64,000 bases of DNA from Mangrovicoccus sp. HB161399 (GTDB taxonomy: Bacteria > Pseudomonadota > Alphaproteobacteria > Rhodobacterales > Rhodobacteraceae). A program made the translations under genes and the position numbers. Below the pieces are notes generated by a model, which saw nothing but the letters and a program-made list of their open reading frames with translations, had not been told where the DNA came from and did not search any database. Positions within the stretch are counted from its first letter, which is position 1, and each line of letters starts with the position of its first letter. Positions 33,968 to 43,690 of the stretch are shown piece by piece. The stretch lies in the NCBI RefSeq assembly GCF_013184745.1, contig NZ_JAATVU010000008.1:105647-169646 (forward strand). Direction: 5' to 3'.

Positions 33968-36655
33968 CTATTCGAAGGCGTAGGTGAACTCGCTGCCGCT
34001 GACGTCGATGGCCACCTTGCTGACCTCCTCTCCCGCGATCATCCGCATGAGGAATTCGCGGCTGATATCGGGCAGCATGGTGTTCGTGACGATAGCATCG
34101 ATCATGCGCCCGCCCGAGTCCAGTTCCTGGCAGCGCGAGACGATGGTCTCCACCACGTCCTCGCTATAGGCGAAGGGCACGCCATGGGTGGCCTCGACGC
34201 GCTTCTTGATGCGGTTCAGCTGCAGCTTGGTGATCTCGCCCAGCATCGAGGGGCTGAGCGGATAGTAGGGAATGGTGACGATCCGGCCCAGCAGCGCCGC
34301 CGGGAAGACCTTCAGCATCGGGTCGCGCAGCGCCTTGGCGATGCCCTCGGGCGCGGGCATCAGCTCGGGGTCCGAACACATGTCCATGATCAGCTCCGAC
34401 CCGACATTCGAGGTCAGGAGGATCAGCGTGTTGCGGAAATCGATCTGCCGTCCCTCGCCGTCCTCCATCACGCCCTTGTCGAAGACCTGGAAGAACAGCT
34501 CGTGCACGTCGGGATGCGCCTTCTCCACCTCGTCGAGCAGCACCACCGAATAGGGCTTGCGCCGCACCGCCTCGGTCAGCACGCCGCCCTCGCCGTAGCC
34601 GACATAGCCCGGCGGCGCGCCCTTCAGGCTGGAGACGGTATGCGCCTCCTGGTACTCGCTCATGTTGATGGTGATGACGTTCTGCTCGCCGCCGTAGAGC
34701 ACCTCGGCCAGCGCCAGCGCGGTCTCGGTCTTGCCGACCCCCGACGTGCCCGCCAGCATGAAGACCCCGATCGGCTTCGACGGGTTGTCTAGGCCGGCGC
34801 GGCTGGTCTGGATGCGCTTTGCGATCATCTGCATCGCGTGGTCCTGGCCGATGACGCGCTTGGCCAGATGGGTGTCGAGATCCAGCACTGTCTGCATCTC
34901 GTCGCGCATCATCCGCCCGACCGGGATGCCGGTCCAGTCGCCGACCACCGAGGCCACCGCCTGCGCGTCCACGATCGGCAGGATCAGCGGGCTCTCGTCC
35001 TGCAGCCCGGCCAGCTCGGCATTGGCGGCGCGCAGCTCCGCCAGCGCCGCCTCGCGCTCCCCGGCGCTCATCGGCGATCCCTCGGCCTCGGCCTCCTCGA
35101 CCGGCGCGCCGCCCTCGCGCAGCTTCGCCCGCAGCTCGAGGATCCGCGCCACGACGGCCTTCTCCGCCTCCCAGCGCGCCTCCAGCCCGGCCAGCCGCGC
35201 GGTCTCCTCCTCCAGCGCGTGGCCGATCGCCTCGCGCCGCTCGCCGACTTCCTCGCCCGCAGTCTCGTCGCGCGCGATGATCTCCAGCTCGGTCTGGAAG
35301 GCCTCGATGCGCTTGCGCGCGTCGTCCACCTCGGCAGGCACCGCGTGCTGGCTGACCGCGACGCGGGCGCAGGCGGTGTCGAGCACGCTGACCGACTTGT
35401 CGGGCAGCTGCCGCGCCGGGATGTAGCGCGCCGACAGGCTGACCGCCGCCTCCAGCCCCTCGTCGAGGATCTGCACCTTGTGATGGCTCTCCAGCATCGA
35501 GGCGATGCCGCGCATCATCATCACCGCCTTGGCGATGTCCGGCTCCTCGACCTGCACCACCTGGAACCGCCGGGTCAGCGCCGGGTCCTTCTCGATGTGC
35601 TTCTTGTACTCCGCCCAGGTGGTCGCGCCGATGGTGCGGAGCGTGCCGCGCGCCAGCGCGGGCTTCAGCAGGTTCGCCGCGTCGCCGGTCCCGGCCGCGC
35701 CGCCGGCGCCGACCAGCGTATGGGTCTCGTCGACGAACATGACGATCGGCACCGGGCTGGCCTGCACCTCCTCGATCACCTGGCGCAGGCGGTTCTCGAA
35801 CTCGCCCTTCATCGAGGCCCCGGCCTGCAGCAGCCCGACGTCCAGCGACAGGAGCCGCGCATCCTTCAGCGCGGGCGGCACGTCGCCCCGCGCGATCCTG
35901 AGCGCGAAGCCCTCGACCACCGCGGTCTTGCCGACCCCGGCCTCGCCGGTGAGGATCGGGTTGTTCTGGCGGCGGCGCATCAGGATGTCGACGATCTGGC
36001 GGATTTCCGCGTCGCGCCCGACGATCCGGTCGATCTTGCCCTCGCGCGCCGCCTGGGTCAGGTCGGTGCAGAACTGCGCCAGCGCCTCCTGCTTGCCCAG
36101 CTGCGCCGAATGCATCGCCCCCGAGGCCGCGCCGGGATCGTCGCCCAGCGAGGACCCGTCCTGCGCGCGCAGGCTTTCCTCGGGCGAGCCCGAGGTGACG
36201 GACGCGAAATTCTCCACCAGGTCGTCGACCTTGATCTTGGCGAATTCGCGGCTGATGCCGAGCAGGATGTTGCGCAGCCCCGGCGTCTTCATCAGGCCGA
36301 TCGCCAGATGCCCGGTGCGGACATGCGCCGTGCCGAACTGCAGCGAGCCGAAGAGCCAGCCCCATTGCACCGCATCCTCGATATGGGCGCTGAGATCGCT
36401 GATCGAGGCCGCGCCGCGCGGCAGCTTGTCGAGCGCCGCGGTCATGTCGCGGGCCACCGCCGAGGGGTCGAGCCTGTAGTGCTCCATGATGCGGTGCAGG
36501 TCGCTGTCGGGCTGCTGCACGATCTGGAACAGCCAGTGGACCAGTTCCACATAGGGGTTGCCCCTGAGCTTGCAGAACACCGTCGCCTCGTCAATGGTCT
36601 TGTAGCCCAGGGTGTTGAGCTTGCCGAATAGTGCCGCCCGGCTGATTTCCGCCAT
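33968..36655 (-). CDS. tssH: T6SS sheath-disassembly ATPase TssH (ClpV)
   Basis: An 895-residue AAA+ unfoldase of the ClpV group. An N-terminal Clp-repeat domain (about 1-160) begins ISRAALFGKLNTLGYKTIDE. The first AAA domain has Walker A GEAGVGKTAVVEG and the second GTSGVGKTETALALAE. A coiled-coil middle region (about 420-540) separates them. ClpV pulls contracted TssB/TssC sheaths apart for recycling. It is encoded 10 bases after tssG. The final FTYAFE lies just before the stop. Confidence 0.93.
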   Translation of the reverse strand: MAEISRAALFGKLNTLGYKTIDEATVFCKLRGNPYVELVHWLFQIVQQPDSDLHRIMEHYRLDPSAVARDMTAALDKLPRGAASISDLSAHIEDAVQWGWLFGSLQFGTAHVRTGHLAIGLMKTPGLRNILLGISREFAKIKVDDLVENFASVTSGSPEESLRAQDGSSLGDDPGAASGAMHSAQLGKQEALAQFCTDLTQAAREGKIDRIVGRDAEIRQIVDILMRRRQNNPILTGEAGVGKTAVVEGFALRIARGDVPPALKDARLLSLDVGLLQAGASMKGEFENRLRQVIEEVQASPVPIVMFVDETHTLVGAGGAAGTGDAANLLKPALARGTLRTIGATTWAEYKKHIEKDPALTRRFQVVQVEEPDIAKAVMMMRGIASMLESHHKVQILDEGLEAAVSLSARYIPARQLPDKSVSVLDTACARVAVSQHAVPAEVDDARKRIEAFQTELEIIARDETAGEEVGERREAIGHALEEETARLAGLEARWEAEKAVVARILELRAKLREGGAPVEEAEAEGSPMSAGEREAALAELRAANAELAGLQDESPLILPIVDAQAVASVVGDWTGIPVGRMMRDEMQTVLDLDTHLAKRVIGQDHAMQMIAKRIQTSRAGLDNPSKPIGVFMLAGTSGVGKTETALALAEVLYGGEQNVITINMSEYQEAHTVSSLKGAPPGYVGYGEGGVLTEAVRRKPYSVVLLDEVEKAHPDVHELFFQVFDKGVMEDGEGRQIDFRNTLILLTSNVGSELIMDMCSDPELMPAPEGIAKALRDPMLKVFPAALLGRIVTIPYYPLSPSMLGEITKLQLNRIKKRVEATHGVPFAYSEDVVETIVSRCQELDSGGRMIDAIVTNTMLPDISREFLMRMIAGEEVSKVAIDVSGSEFTYAFE

Positions 36656-36665
36656 GGATCCCTCC

Positions 36666-37706
36666 CTAGATCGCGCCGATGGGACCGGACCCGGCCCCTG
36701 CCGGGGGCGTCAGGACAAGATCCCCGGCATCTCCGCCCCCCTGCCGCGCCCCCAGCCAGCTGGTCTGGCCGAGCCGCGTGTCCCGCCCCAGCCTGGCGGC
36801 GGGAACGTCCCCGCCGCGCAGCACCAGGTTCACGTCGAAATCCAGTTCCAGCCCGGCATAGCTGCGCACCAGCGCCGCCAGCTGCGCCAGAGCCTGCCCG
36901 CCCGGCAGCATCCGCTCGTAGGCCGCCAGATCCAGCGGCCCCAGGCGGATGCGGATCTTGGCGCTGCGGCTCCAGACCCGGGCCCCGATCACGGTGCCGC
37001 GGCCCAGCCCCGCCCGGCCCAGCTGCCAGCGGTCGTCGGGCGACAGCTCCAGCCAGCTGCCCTGGAATTCCAGCACCTCCGCCGGGGCGGCCAGATAGGC
37101 CGACAGCAGCTGCCGCAGCCCGTCGGCATTCTTCGGCCCCTGCCCCAGCAGCCCGGCGAAGAAGCGCTTGGCCAGATCCGGCAGCGCGTCGCGGTCCTGC
37201 ATGCCCTTGCCCGCCACCCCGGCCAGCGCGGCGACGCGCCGCTCGAAGCCGCCGCCGCGGCCGCGGTCGAGCCCGGGCGCGGGCTGCGCCTCGGCCCAGG
37301 CGCGGTAGAACAGGCTGGCCATCCGGTGCGTCAGCATGTCGGCGAAGGCCACCAGCGTCGGATCGCGCCGGTCGCGCTGCCTTTCGCGCGCGTATTCCGT
37401 CAGGTGCAGCGGCATCGGCCCCTGCGGCCCCCAGAAGCCGAAGGCCATGTTGCGCAGCGCGCCCGGGCGCCCGTCGCGCGGCGGCACGAAGCCCGAGATC
37501 GCGCTGGCGGGAAAGGCCAGCTCGGGGTCCTGCCCCAGCCGCACCCGGTCCTGCGACGGCTGCCGCGTGCGTCCCAGCGGCGCCTCCTGCTGCAGCTCGG
37601 CCTCGAGAATGCGCAGCGCCAGCAGGATATGGTAGCTCTTCGGATCGGCCCGGAACTGCGCGTAATGCGTCAGATCAGCCGCGCCTTCCCTGCTCTCGGG
37701 CGCCAT
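36666..37706 (-). CDS. tssG: T6SS baseplate protein TssG
   Basis: A 346-residue wedge protein of the baseplate. The N-terminal YHILLALRILEAE and MAFGFWGPQGPMPLHLTEYA are family marks, and MLTHRMASLFYRAWAEAQP follows. The ATG at 37706 lies inside the last 37 bases of tssF, so the two wedge genes overlap. The long upstream open frame is only the shadow of tssF. The C-terminal tail is Gly/Pro-rich and unstructured. Confidence 0.92.
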   Translation of the reverse strand: MAPESREGAADLTHYAQFRADPKSYHILLALRILEAELQQEAPLGRTRQPSQDRVRLGQDPELAFPASAISGFVPPRDGRPGALRNMAFGFWGPQGPMPLHLTEYARERQRDRRDPTLVAFADMLTHRMASLFYRAWAEAQPAPGLDRGRGGGFERRVAALAGVAGKGMQDRDALPDLAKRFFAGLLGQGPKNADGLRQLLSAYLAAPAEVLEFQGSWLELSPDDRWQLGRAGLGRGTVIGARVWSRSAKIRIRLGPLDLAAYERMLPGGQALAQLAALVRSYAGLELDFDVNLVLRGGDVPAARLGRDTRLGQTSWLGARQGGGDAGDLVLTPPAGAGSGPIGAI

Positions 37707-39553
37707 CTGGCCACCTCTCCCCTTGTTTCCGTGCGCAGCACGGTTTCCGTGAAACTGTTCATCGTGACGTATTTGGCGAAGAAGCGCTCCAGCACCGCGC
37801 CCAGCAGATAGGCGCTGGAGCCTTCGAAGAAGCTCTCGTCGCAGGTCAGCTCGATTTCCAGGCCGCGCACCGCCGTCGACAGCACCTCGTCGACCAGCCG
37901 CCGGGCCCGCGGCCGCGCCGCGACCCGGACGATGCCCTCCAGCTGCTTCTGCACCACCCGGTCGCCCGGCGGGGCATGCACGCCCAGCATCTCGCGCAGC
38001 GCATCCGCCGCGGCGCCGCCCTCGGTATCGACCAGCGACAGGTAGTTCAGGCTCAGCTGCGAGATCAGCCGCCAGGCGGTCTCGCCGTCGGAAATCCCCG
38101 GCCGCGGCCGGGTCGGCGGCACCGGCGTGGCGATCCGCGCCACCGGCCCGCCATCGGTCAGCTGGAAGATCTCCGTCCCGCCGGTCGCCAGCAGGAGCGG
38201 CAGGTCGCGGTTGGTGACCAGCGCCCGCACCGCCAGCTGGGCGAGGTTCGCAGGCCAGGGCGCGGCGGCGGCATCGACGAGATCCAGGTAGATCTCCGCC
38301 CCCAGATAGGAGGAGCGCGTCCCCTGCAGCTTCTCCTTGCGGCTGCGCTGACGCATCCGCCGCCGCTGGGTGTAGTAGGCCGGCCCGCCCGCGCGCAGCG
38401 GGGTGAACTCGCCCGCGGCGAAGAACGGCAGGAATTCGGTGTCCTGCTCGCCCTCGCTGCTGTAGCCCTTCACCGAGCTGACGGCATAGATCTCGTGGTC
38501 CATCGGCGCGGTGCGGTCGACGACGACATGCTGCTCTACATCGGCGCGGGTCACCTGCACCCGGTCGCAGCGGCGCTCGAACAGGTTGATGGCCGGCGCG
38601 CAGTGCAGCGCGAAATTGTCCGGCGACAGCGTGCCCTCGGCCGCCGGGTTGCCGTGGCGCAGCAGCACGTAGATGTCGACCGCGCTGCCGTCGGCCCGGC
38701 CGAGCGCCGGGGCCAGCCCCGACAGCTCGACGAAGCGGTAGCGCTGCGGCAGCGCGAAATACTCCTGCAGCAGCCGGTAGCCGTCGAAGCTCCGGTCCGG
38801 CACCGGCAGCAGCGCCTCGCCGCGCTCGAAGCCCAGGGGCGCGATGCCGCCGCGCAGCGGCTGCACCCAGTCGGCGCGGCGGTCGGTCGAGCGCCCGGCA
38901 AGGCCGAGGGACTCGTTGCACAGCAGCTCGTGCAGCATCCAGGCCGTGCTGCCGGTGCCCGACAGGTGCACCTGCAGGCGGTCGAGGCTGAGCTCCGAGA
39001 GCGGCGCGCCGCCATGGCGCTCCAGCCGCAGCCGCAGCCCGGCGCGCGCCTCGCCCGCGGCATCCGCCGGGGCCAGCCCCGCCGCCACCAGCGCGCCGCG
39101 CCCTTCGATGTATTCCGCCTCGGCGACCCGCAGCGGCCACAGCGTCACGTCCTGCGCCGTTCGGTACTCGCAGCGCGTGGCCGAGCCTTCGGCCGGCAGC
39201 GCGCTCAGCCGCGTGCCGCGCGCCAGCAGGTGGCCGTCGGCCAGCGCGGCATTCTCCATGTCCGGCACGAACTGCGCGATCATCATCGACGGCACCGGCG
39301 CCAGGAACTGCGGGTAGACGATCTCGAACAGGTGGCTGGCAAAGGCCGGGTACTGCAGCTCCAGCTCCAGCTGGACCCGCGCGGCCAGGAAGGCCGAGCC
39401 CTCCAGCAGCCGCTCGACATAGGGGTCGAGCACCTCGGTCCCCTCCATCCCCAGCCGCCCGGCGATCTTGGGATAGGCCTCGGCGAATTCCGCGCCCATC
39501 CTGCGCAGGTAGGACAGTTCGGCTTCGTAATGGCGCAGCAGCCTGGTATCCAT
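37670..39553 (-). CDS. tssF: T6SS baseplate protein TssF
   Basis: A 627-residue baseplate wedge subunit. The start LLRHYEAELSYLRRMGAEFA and the following AYPKIAGRLGM and DPYVERLLEGSAFLAARV are highly characteristic. Later conserved pieces include PVPSMMIAQF and NLFERRCDRVQV. TssF pairs with TssG (1:2) and TssE to form the wedges around the spike. Located 6 bases after tssE. Confidence 0.93.
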   Translation of the reverse strand: MDTRLLRHYEAELSYLRRMGAEFAEAYPKIAGRLGMEGTEVLDPYVERLLEGSAFLAARVQLELELQYPAFASHLFEIVYPQFLAPVPSMMIAQFVPDMENAALADGHLLARGTRLSALPAEGSATRCEYRTAQDVTLWPLRVAEAEYIEGRGALVAAGLAPADAAGEARAGLRLRLERHGGAPLSELSLDRLQVHLSGTGSTAWMLHELLCNESLGLAGRSTDRRADWVQPLRGGIAPLGFERGEALLPVPDRSFDGYRLLQEYFALPQRYRFVELSGLAPALGRADGSAVDIYVLLRHGNPAAEGTLSPDNFALHCAPAINLFERRCDRVQVTRADVEQHVVVDRTAPMDHEIYAVSSVKGYSSEGEQDTEFLPFFAAGEFTPLRAGGPAYYTQRRRMRQRSRKEKLQGTRSSYLGAEIYLDLVDAAAAPWPANLAQLAVRALVTNRDLPLLLATGGTEIFQLTDGGPVARIATPVPPTRPRPGISDGETAWRLISQLSLNYLSLVDTEGGAAADALREMLGVHAPPGDRVVQKQLEGIVRVAARPRARRLVDEVLSTAVRGLEIELTCDESFFEGSSAYLLGAVLERFFAKYVTMNSFTETVLRTETRGEVARWRPRAGKARLI

Positions 39554-39559
39554 CGCGTC

Positions 39560-40057
39560 TCAGCCCACGGTATCGATCTTCAGCGCGCCGGTGGTCACGT
39601 CGACCTCGGTGCGCAGGTACAGGTTCAGCGGCAGCGGCTGGGCCCACATGTCGGCGCGGATGTCGTAGCTGATCACCGTTTCGCGCGCATGTTCCTCGCT
39701 GCGCTGCAGCACGGTCAGCGTCGAGGCGTCGATGCGCGGCTCGAAGGCGGCGATCGCCCGGCGGATCGCGTCGCGGATCAGCCCCGCGCGGGTCTGCACG
39801 GAATAGGCCCCGGCCACGTCGGACACGCCGTAGTTCAGCACCGAGGCCGCCGCCTGCGGCCAGGCCTCGGCATCGATCTGGTCCTCCAGGTTGCAGGTGT
39901 TCAGCAGCCAGGCCAGGTCGCGCTGCAGGATCTCGCGCAGCCGCCGCGCGTCGATCGCGCGGGTGCCGCGCGCTTCCGTGCGCTCGCCCGGCGCCTCGTC
40001 GGTCAGACGGTCGAGCAGCGAGGGCTGCAGCCGGTCCTGCAGGCGGCGGTCACTCAT
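39560..40057 (-). CDS. tssE: T6SS baseplate protein TssE (gp25-like)
   Basis: A 165-residue lysozyme-like gp25 homologue. Residues MSDRRLQDRLQPSLLDRL and LREILQRDLAWLLNTCNL are typical, as is the EPRIDASTLTV core near the end, close to the family EPR motif (FEPRID). It starts the sheath polymerisation at the baseplate. The ATG at 40057 overlaps the tagJ stop by 8 bases, showing coupling; the longer open frame to 40177 lies inside tagJ. Confidence 0.9.
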   Translation of the reverse strand: MSDRRLQDRLQPSLLDRLTDEAPGERTEARGTRAIDARRLREILQRDLAWLLNTCNLEDQIDAEAWPQAAASVLNYGVSDVAGAYSVQTRAGLIRDAIRRAIAAFEPRIDASTLTVLQRSEEHARETVISYDIRADMWAQPLPLNLYLRTEVDVTTGALKIDTVG

Positions 40058-40874
40058 CGGCCGCAGCCCCGCCGGAGCCTTCGATCGCCAGCTCGCGCAG
40101 CTCCAGCAGCGGCAGCTCCTCGGCATCGGTCGCCAGCAGCCGCTGGCCGAGCCCGGCGAAGGTGTCCGCCCCGGCATCCTCCCAGGCGGTGGCGCGGCCC
40201 AGCTTCTGCGCGTCGCTGCCGCGCGCGGCAGTGCCGGCGTAGCGCGCCGGGATCAGCGCCACGAATTCGCCGCCGTTCCGAAGCGTCAGGTTGCAGGGCG
40301 TCCAGACCGCGTCGCGCAGGTCGGCGGGCGCCTCGGCCACCAGCCGGTGGATCGCCGCGAAGGGCAGCCAGTAATACTTGCCGTTGACCACCGCCTCCAG
40401 GATCGGGCCCAGCCGCGGGTCGGCATCGGCAATCCATTCGAAGGGGCGGCCGTTCAGCGTGCCGCGGCTGGCGGGCGCCGCCTCGAAGGCGCGCGCGCGC
40501 AGGTCGGCAGCGGCGGCGGCATCGCCCGCGGCCAGCAGGCGCAGCGCCTCGACCATCTGGGCGATCCAGTCCTGCGGCTCGCCGAAGACCAGGGGCTGCT
40601 TCTCGCCGGCGAAGACCTTCTCGCGGAAGACCTCGCAGATGATCGCCTCGCGGTAGGCCTGCGCCATCGGCAGCGCGGCCGGGTCGAGCTGGGCGGACAT
40701 CTTCGCCTGCGCCACCGCGCGGCTCCAGTCGCCGGTCAGGCACAGCAGCTGGAACAGGAAGATCCGCAGCTTGGGATTGGACGGGTCGGCGCGCACCGCG
40801 TCCTGCAGCGCGGCAAGCCCGGCGGCGAGGTCGCCGTTGCGGACCAGCGTTTCGGCATCTGAAAGGACGGTCAA
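40050..40874 (-). CDS. tagJ: T6SS accessory protein TagJ (ImpE)
   Basis: A 274-residue protein of the ImpE/TagJ family. The N-terminal half is TPR-like (NGDLAAGLAALQDAVRADPSNPKLR, key core AALQDAVRADPSNPK), with the C-terminal domain containing GRPFEWIADADPRLGP and YYWLPFAAI. TagJ binds the TssB N terminus in some systems and helps ClpV recycling. Encoded 70 bases after hcp and overlapping tssE. Its presence fits a TagJ-type T6SS with a TagH/PpkA branch. Confidence 0.88.
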   Translation of the reverse strand: MTVLSDAETLVRNGDLAAGLAALQDAVRADPSNPKLRIFLFQLLCLTGDWSRAVAQAKMSAQLDPAALPMAQAYREAIICEVFREKVFAGEKQPLVFGEPQDWIAQMVEALRLLAAGDAAAAADLRARAFEAAPASRGTLNGRPFEWIADADPRLGPILEAVVNGKYYWLPFAAIHRLVAEAPADLRDAVWTPCNLTLRNGGEFVALIPARYAGTAARGSDAQKLGRATAWEDAGADTFAGLGQRLLATDAEELPLLELRELAIEGSGGAAADE

Positions 40875-40944
40875 GGAAGGTTCCTCCGGGTCGCGTCGGC
40901 AAGGGCGGCACGGCCCCCGCGGGGGGACCGTGCCGGCATCGGCA

Positions 40945-41445
40945 TCACTTCGTCTTCATCTTGGCGATGTCGTACTTGAACTCGATGGGCTTGCCCTTCT
41001 TGCCCTTCTCGTCCTGCGGCGTGTACTTGTACTCGACCTCGGCGAAGTTCAGCGAGACGTTCTCGGTCAGACGGTCCTCTCCGCCCGATCCGCCGGTCGA
41101 GACCGAGGTGATCAGCACCTTGGTGAACGTGTACTCCATGTACTCGTTCTGCGCGGTGCCGGCCTTGCGCACGACCAGGTAGGCCTTGTCGAAATGGTCG
41201 CCCACGGCGCAGGCGTACTGCAGGATGGGCGACATCGTGTCGACCCACTTGGTCACCGAAAGGTCCTGGAAATTGGCCTTGCCGGCACCGCCGCCGCCGC
41301 CGCTGTGGAACGTGCCCGACTGGGAAATCCCCCAGGACCAGGCCAGCACGTCGCAGGCCTTCTTCTTGGAATAGGTGTCGTCCTGGGTTTCGCCCTCGGC
41401 CTTCTGGGTGCCGCCTTCGAAATACAGATACATGTCAACGGCCAT
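40945..41445 (-). CDS. tssD: T6SS tube protein Hcp (TssD)
   Basis: A 166-residue Hcp. The start AVDMYLYFEGGTQKAEGETQ and LAWSWGISQSGTFHSGG are typical, as are YVGDHFDKAYL-like (AVGDHFDKAYLVVRKAG) and YMEYTFTKVLITSV. It forms the hexameric inner tube and can carry effectors. It has its own strong ribosome site (GGAGAGG). The 114-base leader contains a perfect hairpin, which may raise its level above that of its neighbours. Confidence 0.93.
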   Translation of the reverse strand: MAVDMYLYFEGGTQKAEGETQDDTYSKKKACDVLAWSWGISQSGTFHSGGGGGAGKANFQDLSVTKWVDTMSPILQYACAVGDHFDKAYLVVRKAGTAQNEYMEYTFTKVLITSVSTGGSGGEDRLTENVSLNFAEVEYKYTPQDEKGKKGKPIEFKYDIAKMKTK

Positions 41446-41519
41446 GGAGCCTCTCCTTCAGATTTGTCAGATATGCGGGTTGTCCCCCGGGCGGCACGCG
41501 GCCGGCGCCGGGGCGGGAA

Positions 41520-41545
41520 TCCGGGCGGCTCCTCTTCCGCCCGGA
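41520..41545 (-). other. Hairpin between tssC and hcp
   Basis: Perfect 9-base arms TCCGGGCGG and CCGCCCGGA with an 8-base loop lie in the tssC-hcp gap, 15 bases beyond the tssC stop on the coding (minus) strand. There is no T-run, so it is more likely an mRNA-processing or stability element, or a partial terminator, than a full terminator. Confidence 0.4.
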
Positions 41546-41559
41546 CAGGGATCGATGGC

Positions 41560-43053
41560 TCAGCTCTTCTCGGAAGGGAGCTTCGACACCAGCCGGAGCG
41601 AGACCGTCAGGCCCTCCAGCTGGTAATGCGGGCGCAGGAAGAACTGCGACCGGTAATAGCCGGGATTGGACTCGTCCTCCTGCACCACCACCTCGGCGGC
41701 GGCCAGCGGCTTGCGGGCCTTCTCCTCCTCGCTCGACACCGCGGCGGTGTAGTCGACGTAGTTCTCGATCCAGGCCTGCAGCCAGGTCTGCATGTCGTCG
41801 CGGCTCTTGAAGGAGCCGATCTTGTCGCGGACCATGCATTTCAGGTAGTGCGCGAAGCGGCAGGTCGCGAACAGATAGGGCAGCCGCGCGCCGAGCTGGG
41901 CATTGGCGGTCGCGTCCGGATCGTCGTATTCGGCGGGCTTGTGCAGCGACTGCGCGCCGATGAAGGCCGCAAGGTTGGTGTTCTTGCGGTGCACCAGCGG
42001 CATCAGCCCCAGCTTGGCCAGCTCCGCCTCGCGGCGGTCCGAGATGGCGATCTCGGTCGGGCATTTCATGTCCACCCCGCCGTCGTCGGTCGGGAAGGTA
42101 TGGGTCGGCAGGTTCTCCACCGCGCCGCCCGACTCCACGCCCCGGATGCGCGAGCACCAGCCGTATTCCTTGAAGGAGCGGTTGATGTTCACCGCCATCG
42201 CATAGGCGGCGTTGATCCAGGCGAAGTTCGACGATTCCGCGTTGCCGGTATCCTCCTCGAAGGCGAATTCCTCCACCGGGTCGGATTTCGCGCCATAGGG
42301 CTGGCGGCCGAGGAAGCGCGGCATGGCCAGGCCGATGTACTTGCTGTCCTCGCTTTCGCGCAGGGCGTTCCAGCCGGCGTATTCCGGGGTCGACACGACC
42401 TTGGTCAGGTCGCGCGGATTGGCCATCTCCTGCCAGCTGTCGAACTGCAGCAGCGACGGCTCCGCGCCGGTGATGAAGGGCGAATGCATCGCCGCGGACA
42501 CCTTGGCGATCTCGCCGAGCAGCTCCACGTCGGGCGGGCTCTGGTCGAAGAAGTAGTCGCCGACGAGGCAGCCATAGGGCTCTCCGCCGAACTGGCCGTA
42601 CTCCTCCTCGTAGAGCTTCTTGAAGATCGGCGACTGGTCCCAGGCCGTGCCCTTGAACTTCTTGAGCGTCTTGTGGAGATCCTTCTTGGAGATGTTCATC
42701 ACCCGGATCTTCAGCATCTCGTCGGTTTCGGTGTTGTTCACCAGGTGGTGCAGCCCGCGCCAGGCGCTCTCGAGCTTCTGGAACTCCTCGTTGTGCAGCA
42801 CCAGGCTCATCTGCTCGCTGAGCTTGCGGTCGATCTCGGCGATCATGCTCTCGATCGAGGCCAGCGCGTCATCCGAGACCAGCGCCGCGTTCTCCAGCGC
42901 CTGGGCGGCCAGCGTCTTCACCGCCCCCTCGATCGCGGTCTGCGCCGCCTCGGTGCGCGGGCGGAACTCCTTCTGCAGCAGCGCGGAGAAGTCGGATCCG
43001 GTTTCCTCGGCGACGGCCGCGCCGCCCTGGGCTTCGGTTGCCTCTTCGGCCAT
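41560..43053 (-). CDS. tssC: T6SS sheath protein TssC
   Basis: A 497-residue large sheath subunit. Recognisable pieces are SAWRGLHHLVNNTETDEMLK, DLTKVVSTPEYAGWNALR and FGLAMPRFLGR-like (YIGLAMPRFLGRQPYG). It polymerises with TssB into the contractile sheath. The ATG at 43053 is preferred over the GTG at 43059 because GGAGG lies about 8 bases before it. It follows tssB by only 2 bases. Confidence 0.94.
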   Translation of the reverse strand: MAEEATEAQGGAAVAEETGSDFSALLQKEFRPRTEAAQTAIEGAVKTLAAQALENAALVSDDALASIESMIAEIDRKLSEQMSLVLHNEEFQKLESAWRGLHHLVNNTETDEMLKIRVMNISKKDLHKTLKKFKGTAWDQSPIFKKLYEEEYGQFGGEPYGCLVGDYFFDQSPPDVELLGEIAKVSAAMHSPFITGAEPSLLQFDSWQEMANPRDLTKVVSTPEYAGWNALRESEDSKYIGLAMPRFLGRQPYGAKSDPVEEFAFEEDTGNAESSNFAWINAAYAMAVNINRSFKEYGWCSRIRGVESGGAVENLPTHTFPTDDGGVDMKCPTEIAISDRREAELAKLGLMPLVHRKNTNLAAFIGAQSLHKPAEYDDPDATANAQLGARLPYLFATCRFAHYLKCMVRDKIGSFKSRDDMQTWLQAWIENYVDYTAAVSSEEEKARKPLAAAEVVVQEDESNPGYYRSQFFLRPHYQLEGLTVSLRLVSKLPSEKS

Positions 43054-43055
43054 GC

Positions 43056-43565
43056 TCACTCCTCCCCGGATTCGTCTGCAGGCTTCGCGGCCGCGGCGAG
43101 CGACTTGAGAAGCTCGGGATTGCTGATCGCCTCGGAGATCAGGTTCTCCGCGCCCGGCTTGCCGTCCATGTAGGACATCAGGTTCGACAGCGACTCGCGC
43201 GCCTCCAGCAGCTCGCGCAGCGGCTCGACCTTGCGGGCGATCGCGGCGGGCGAGAAATCGTCCATGCTCTCGAAGGTCAGGTCGACCGCCAGGTTGCCCT
43301 CGCCGGTCAGCGTGTTCTTGACCGTGAACTGGGCCCGCGGCTTCATCGCCTTCATGCGGTCGTCGAAATTGTCGACGTCGATCTCCAGGAACTTGCGGTC
43401 GGCAATGCCCGGCTGCGGCACCTCGGACTTGCCCGCGAGATCGGACATCACGCCCATCACGAAAGGCAGCTGGACCTTCTTCTCGGCACCGTAGAGTTCC
43501 ACGTCATACTCGATCTGCACCCGTGGCGCCCGGTTGCGGGCGATGAATTTCTGCGAACTTCCCAT
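43056..43565 (-). CDS. tssB: T6SS sheath protein TssB
   Basis: A 169-residue small sheath subunit. The start SSQKFIARNRAPRVQIEYDV and the following KKVQLPFVMGVMSDL are diagnostic. It ends with an acidic tail. It is encoded right before tssC, as in nearly all T6SS. The 125-base gap from tssA contains a hairpin (CCCGATGC 43638-43645 and GCATCGGG 43673-43680), so tssBC may be expressed at a different level from tssA. Confidence 0.94.
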   Translation of the reverse strand: MGSSQKFIARNRAPRVQIEYDVELYGAEKKVQLPFVMGVMSDLAGKSEVPQPGIADRKFLEIDVDNFDDRMKAMKPRAQFTVKNTLTGEGNLAVDLTFESMDDFSPAAIARKVEPLRELLEARESLSNLMSYMDGKPGAENLISEAISNPELLKSLAAAAKPADESGEE

Positions 43566-43690
43566 GCGGTTCTCCCTGACTGGCCTGCGCCGCGCCCCCT
43601 TTGCGGAGCAGGGCGGTTTCCTGTTCGTCGCTGCGGTCCCGATGCCGGTTCAATCTTTTTTCCGCCGGCCGCGCATCGGGGCGGCAGCGG

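Noticed and set aside
36666..39647. 993-codon frame covering tssG and tssF
   Set aside because: Only the first third (in position) encodes TssG; the remainder is the out-of-frame shadow of tssF, which has clear family motifs in another frame.
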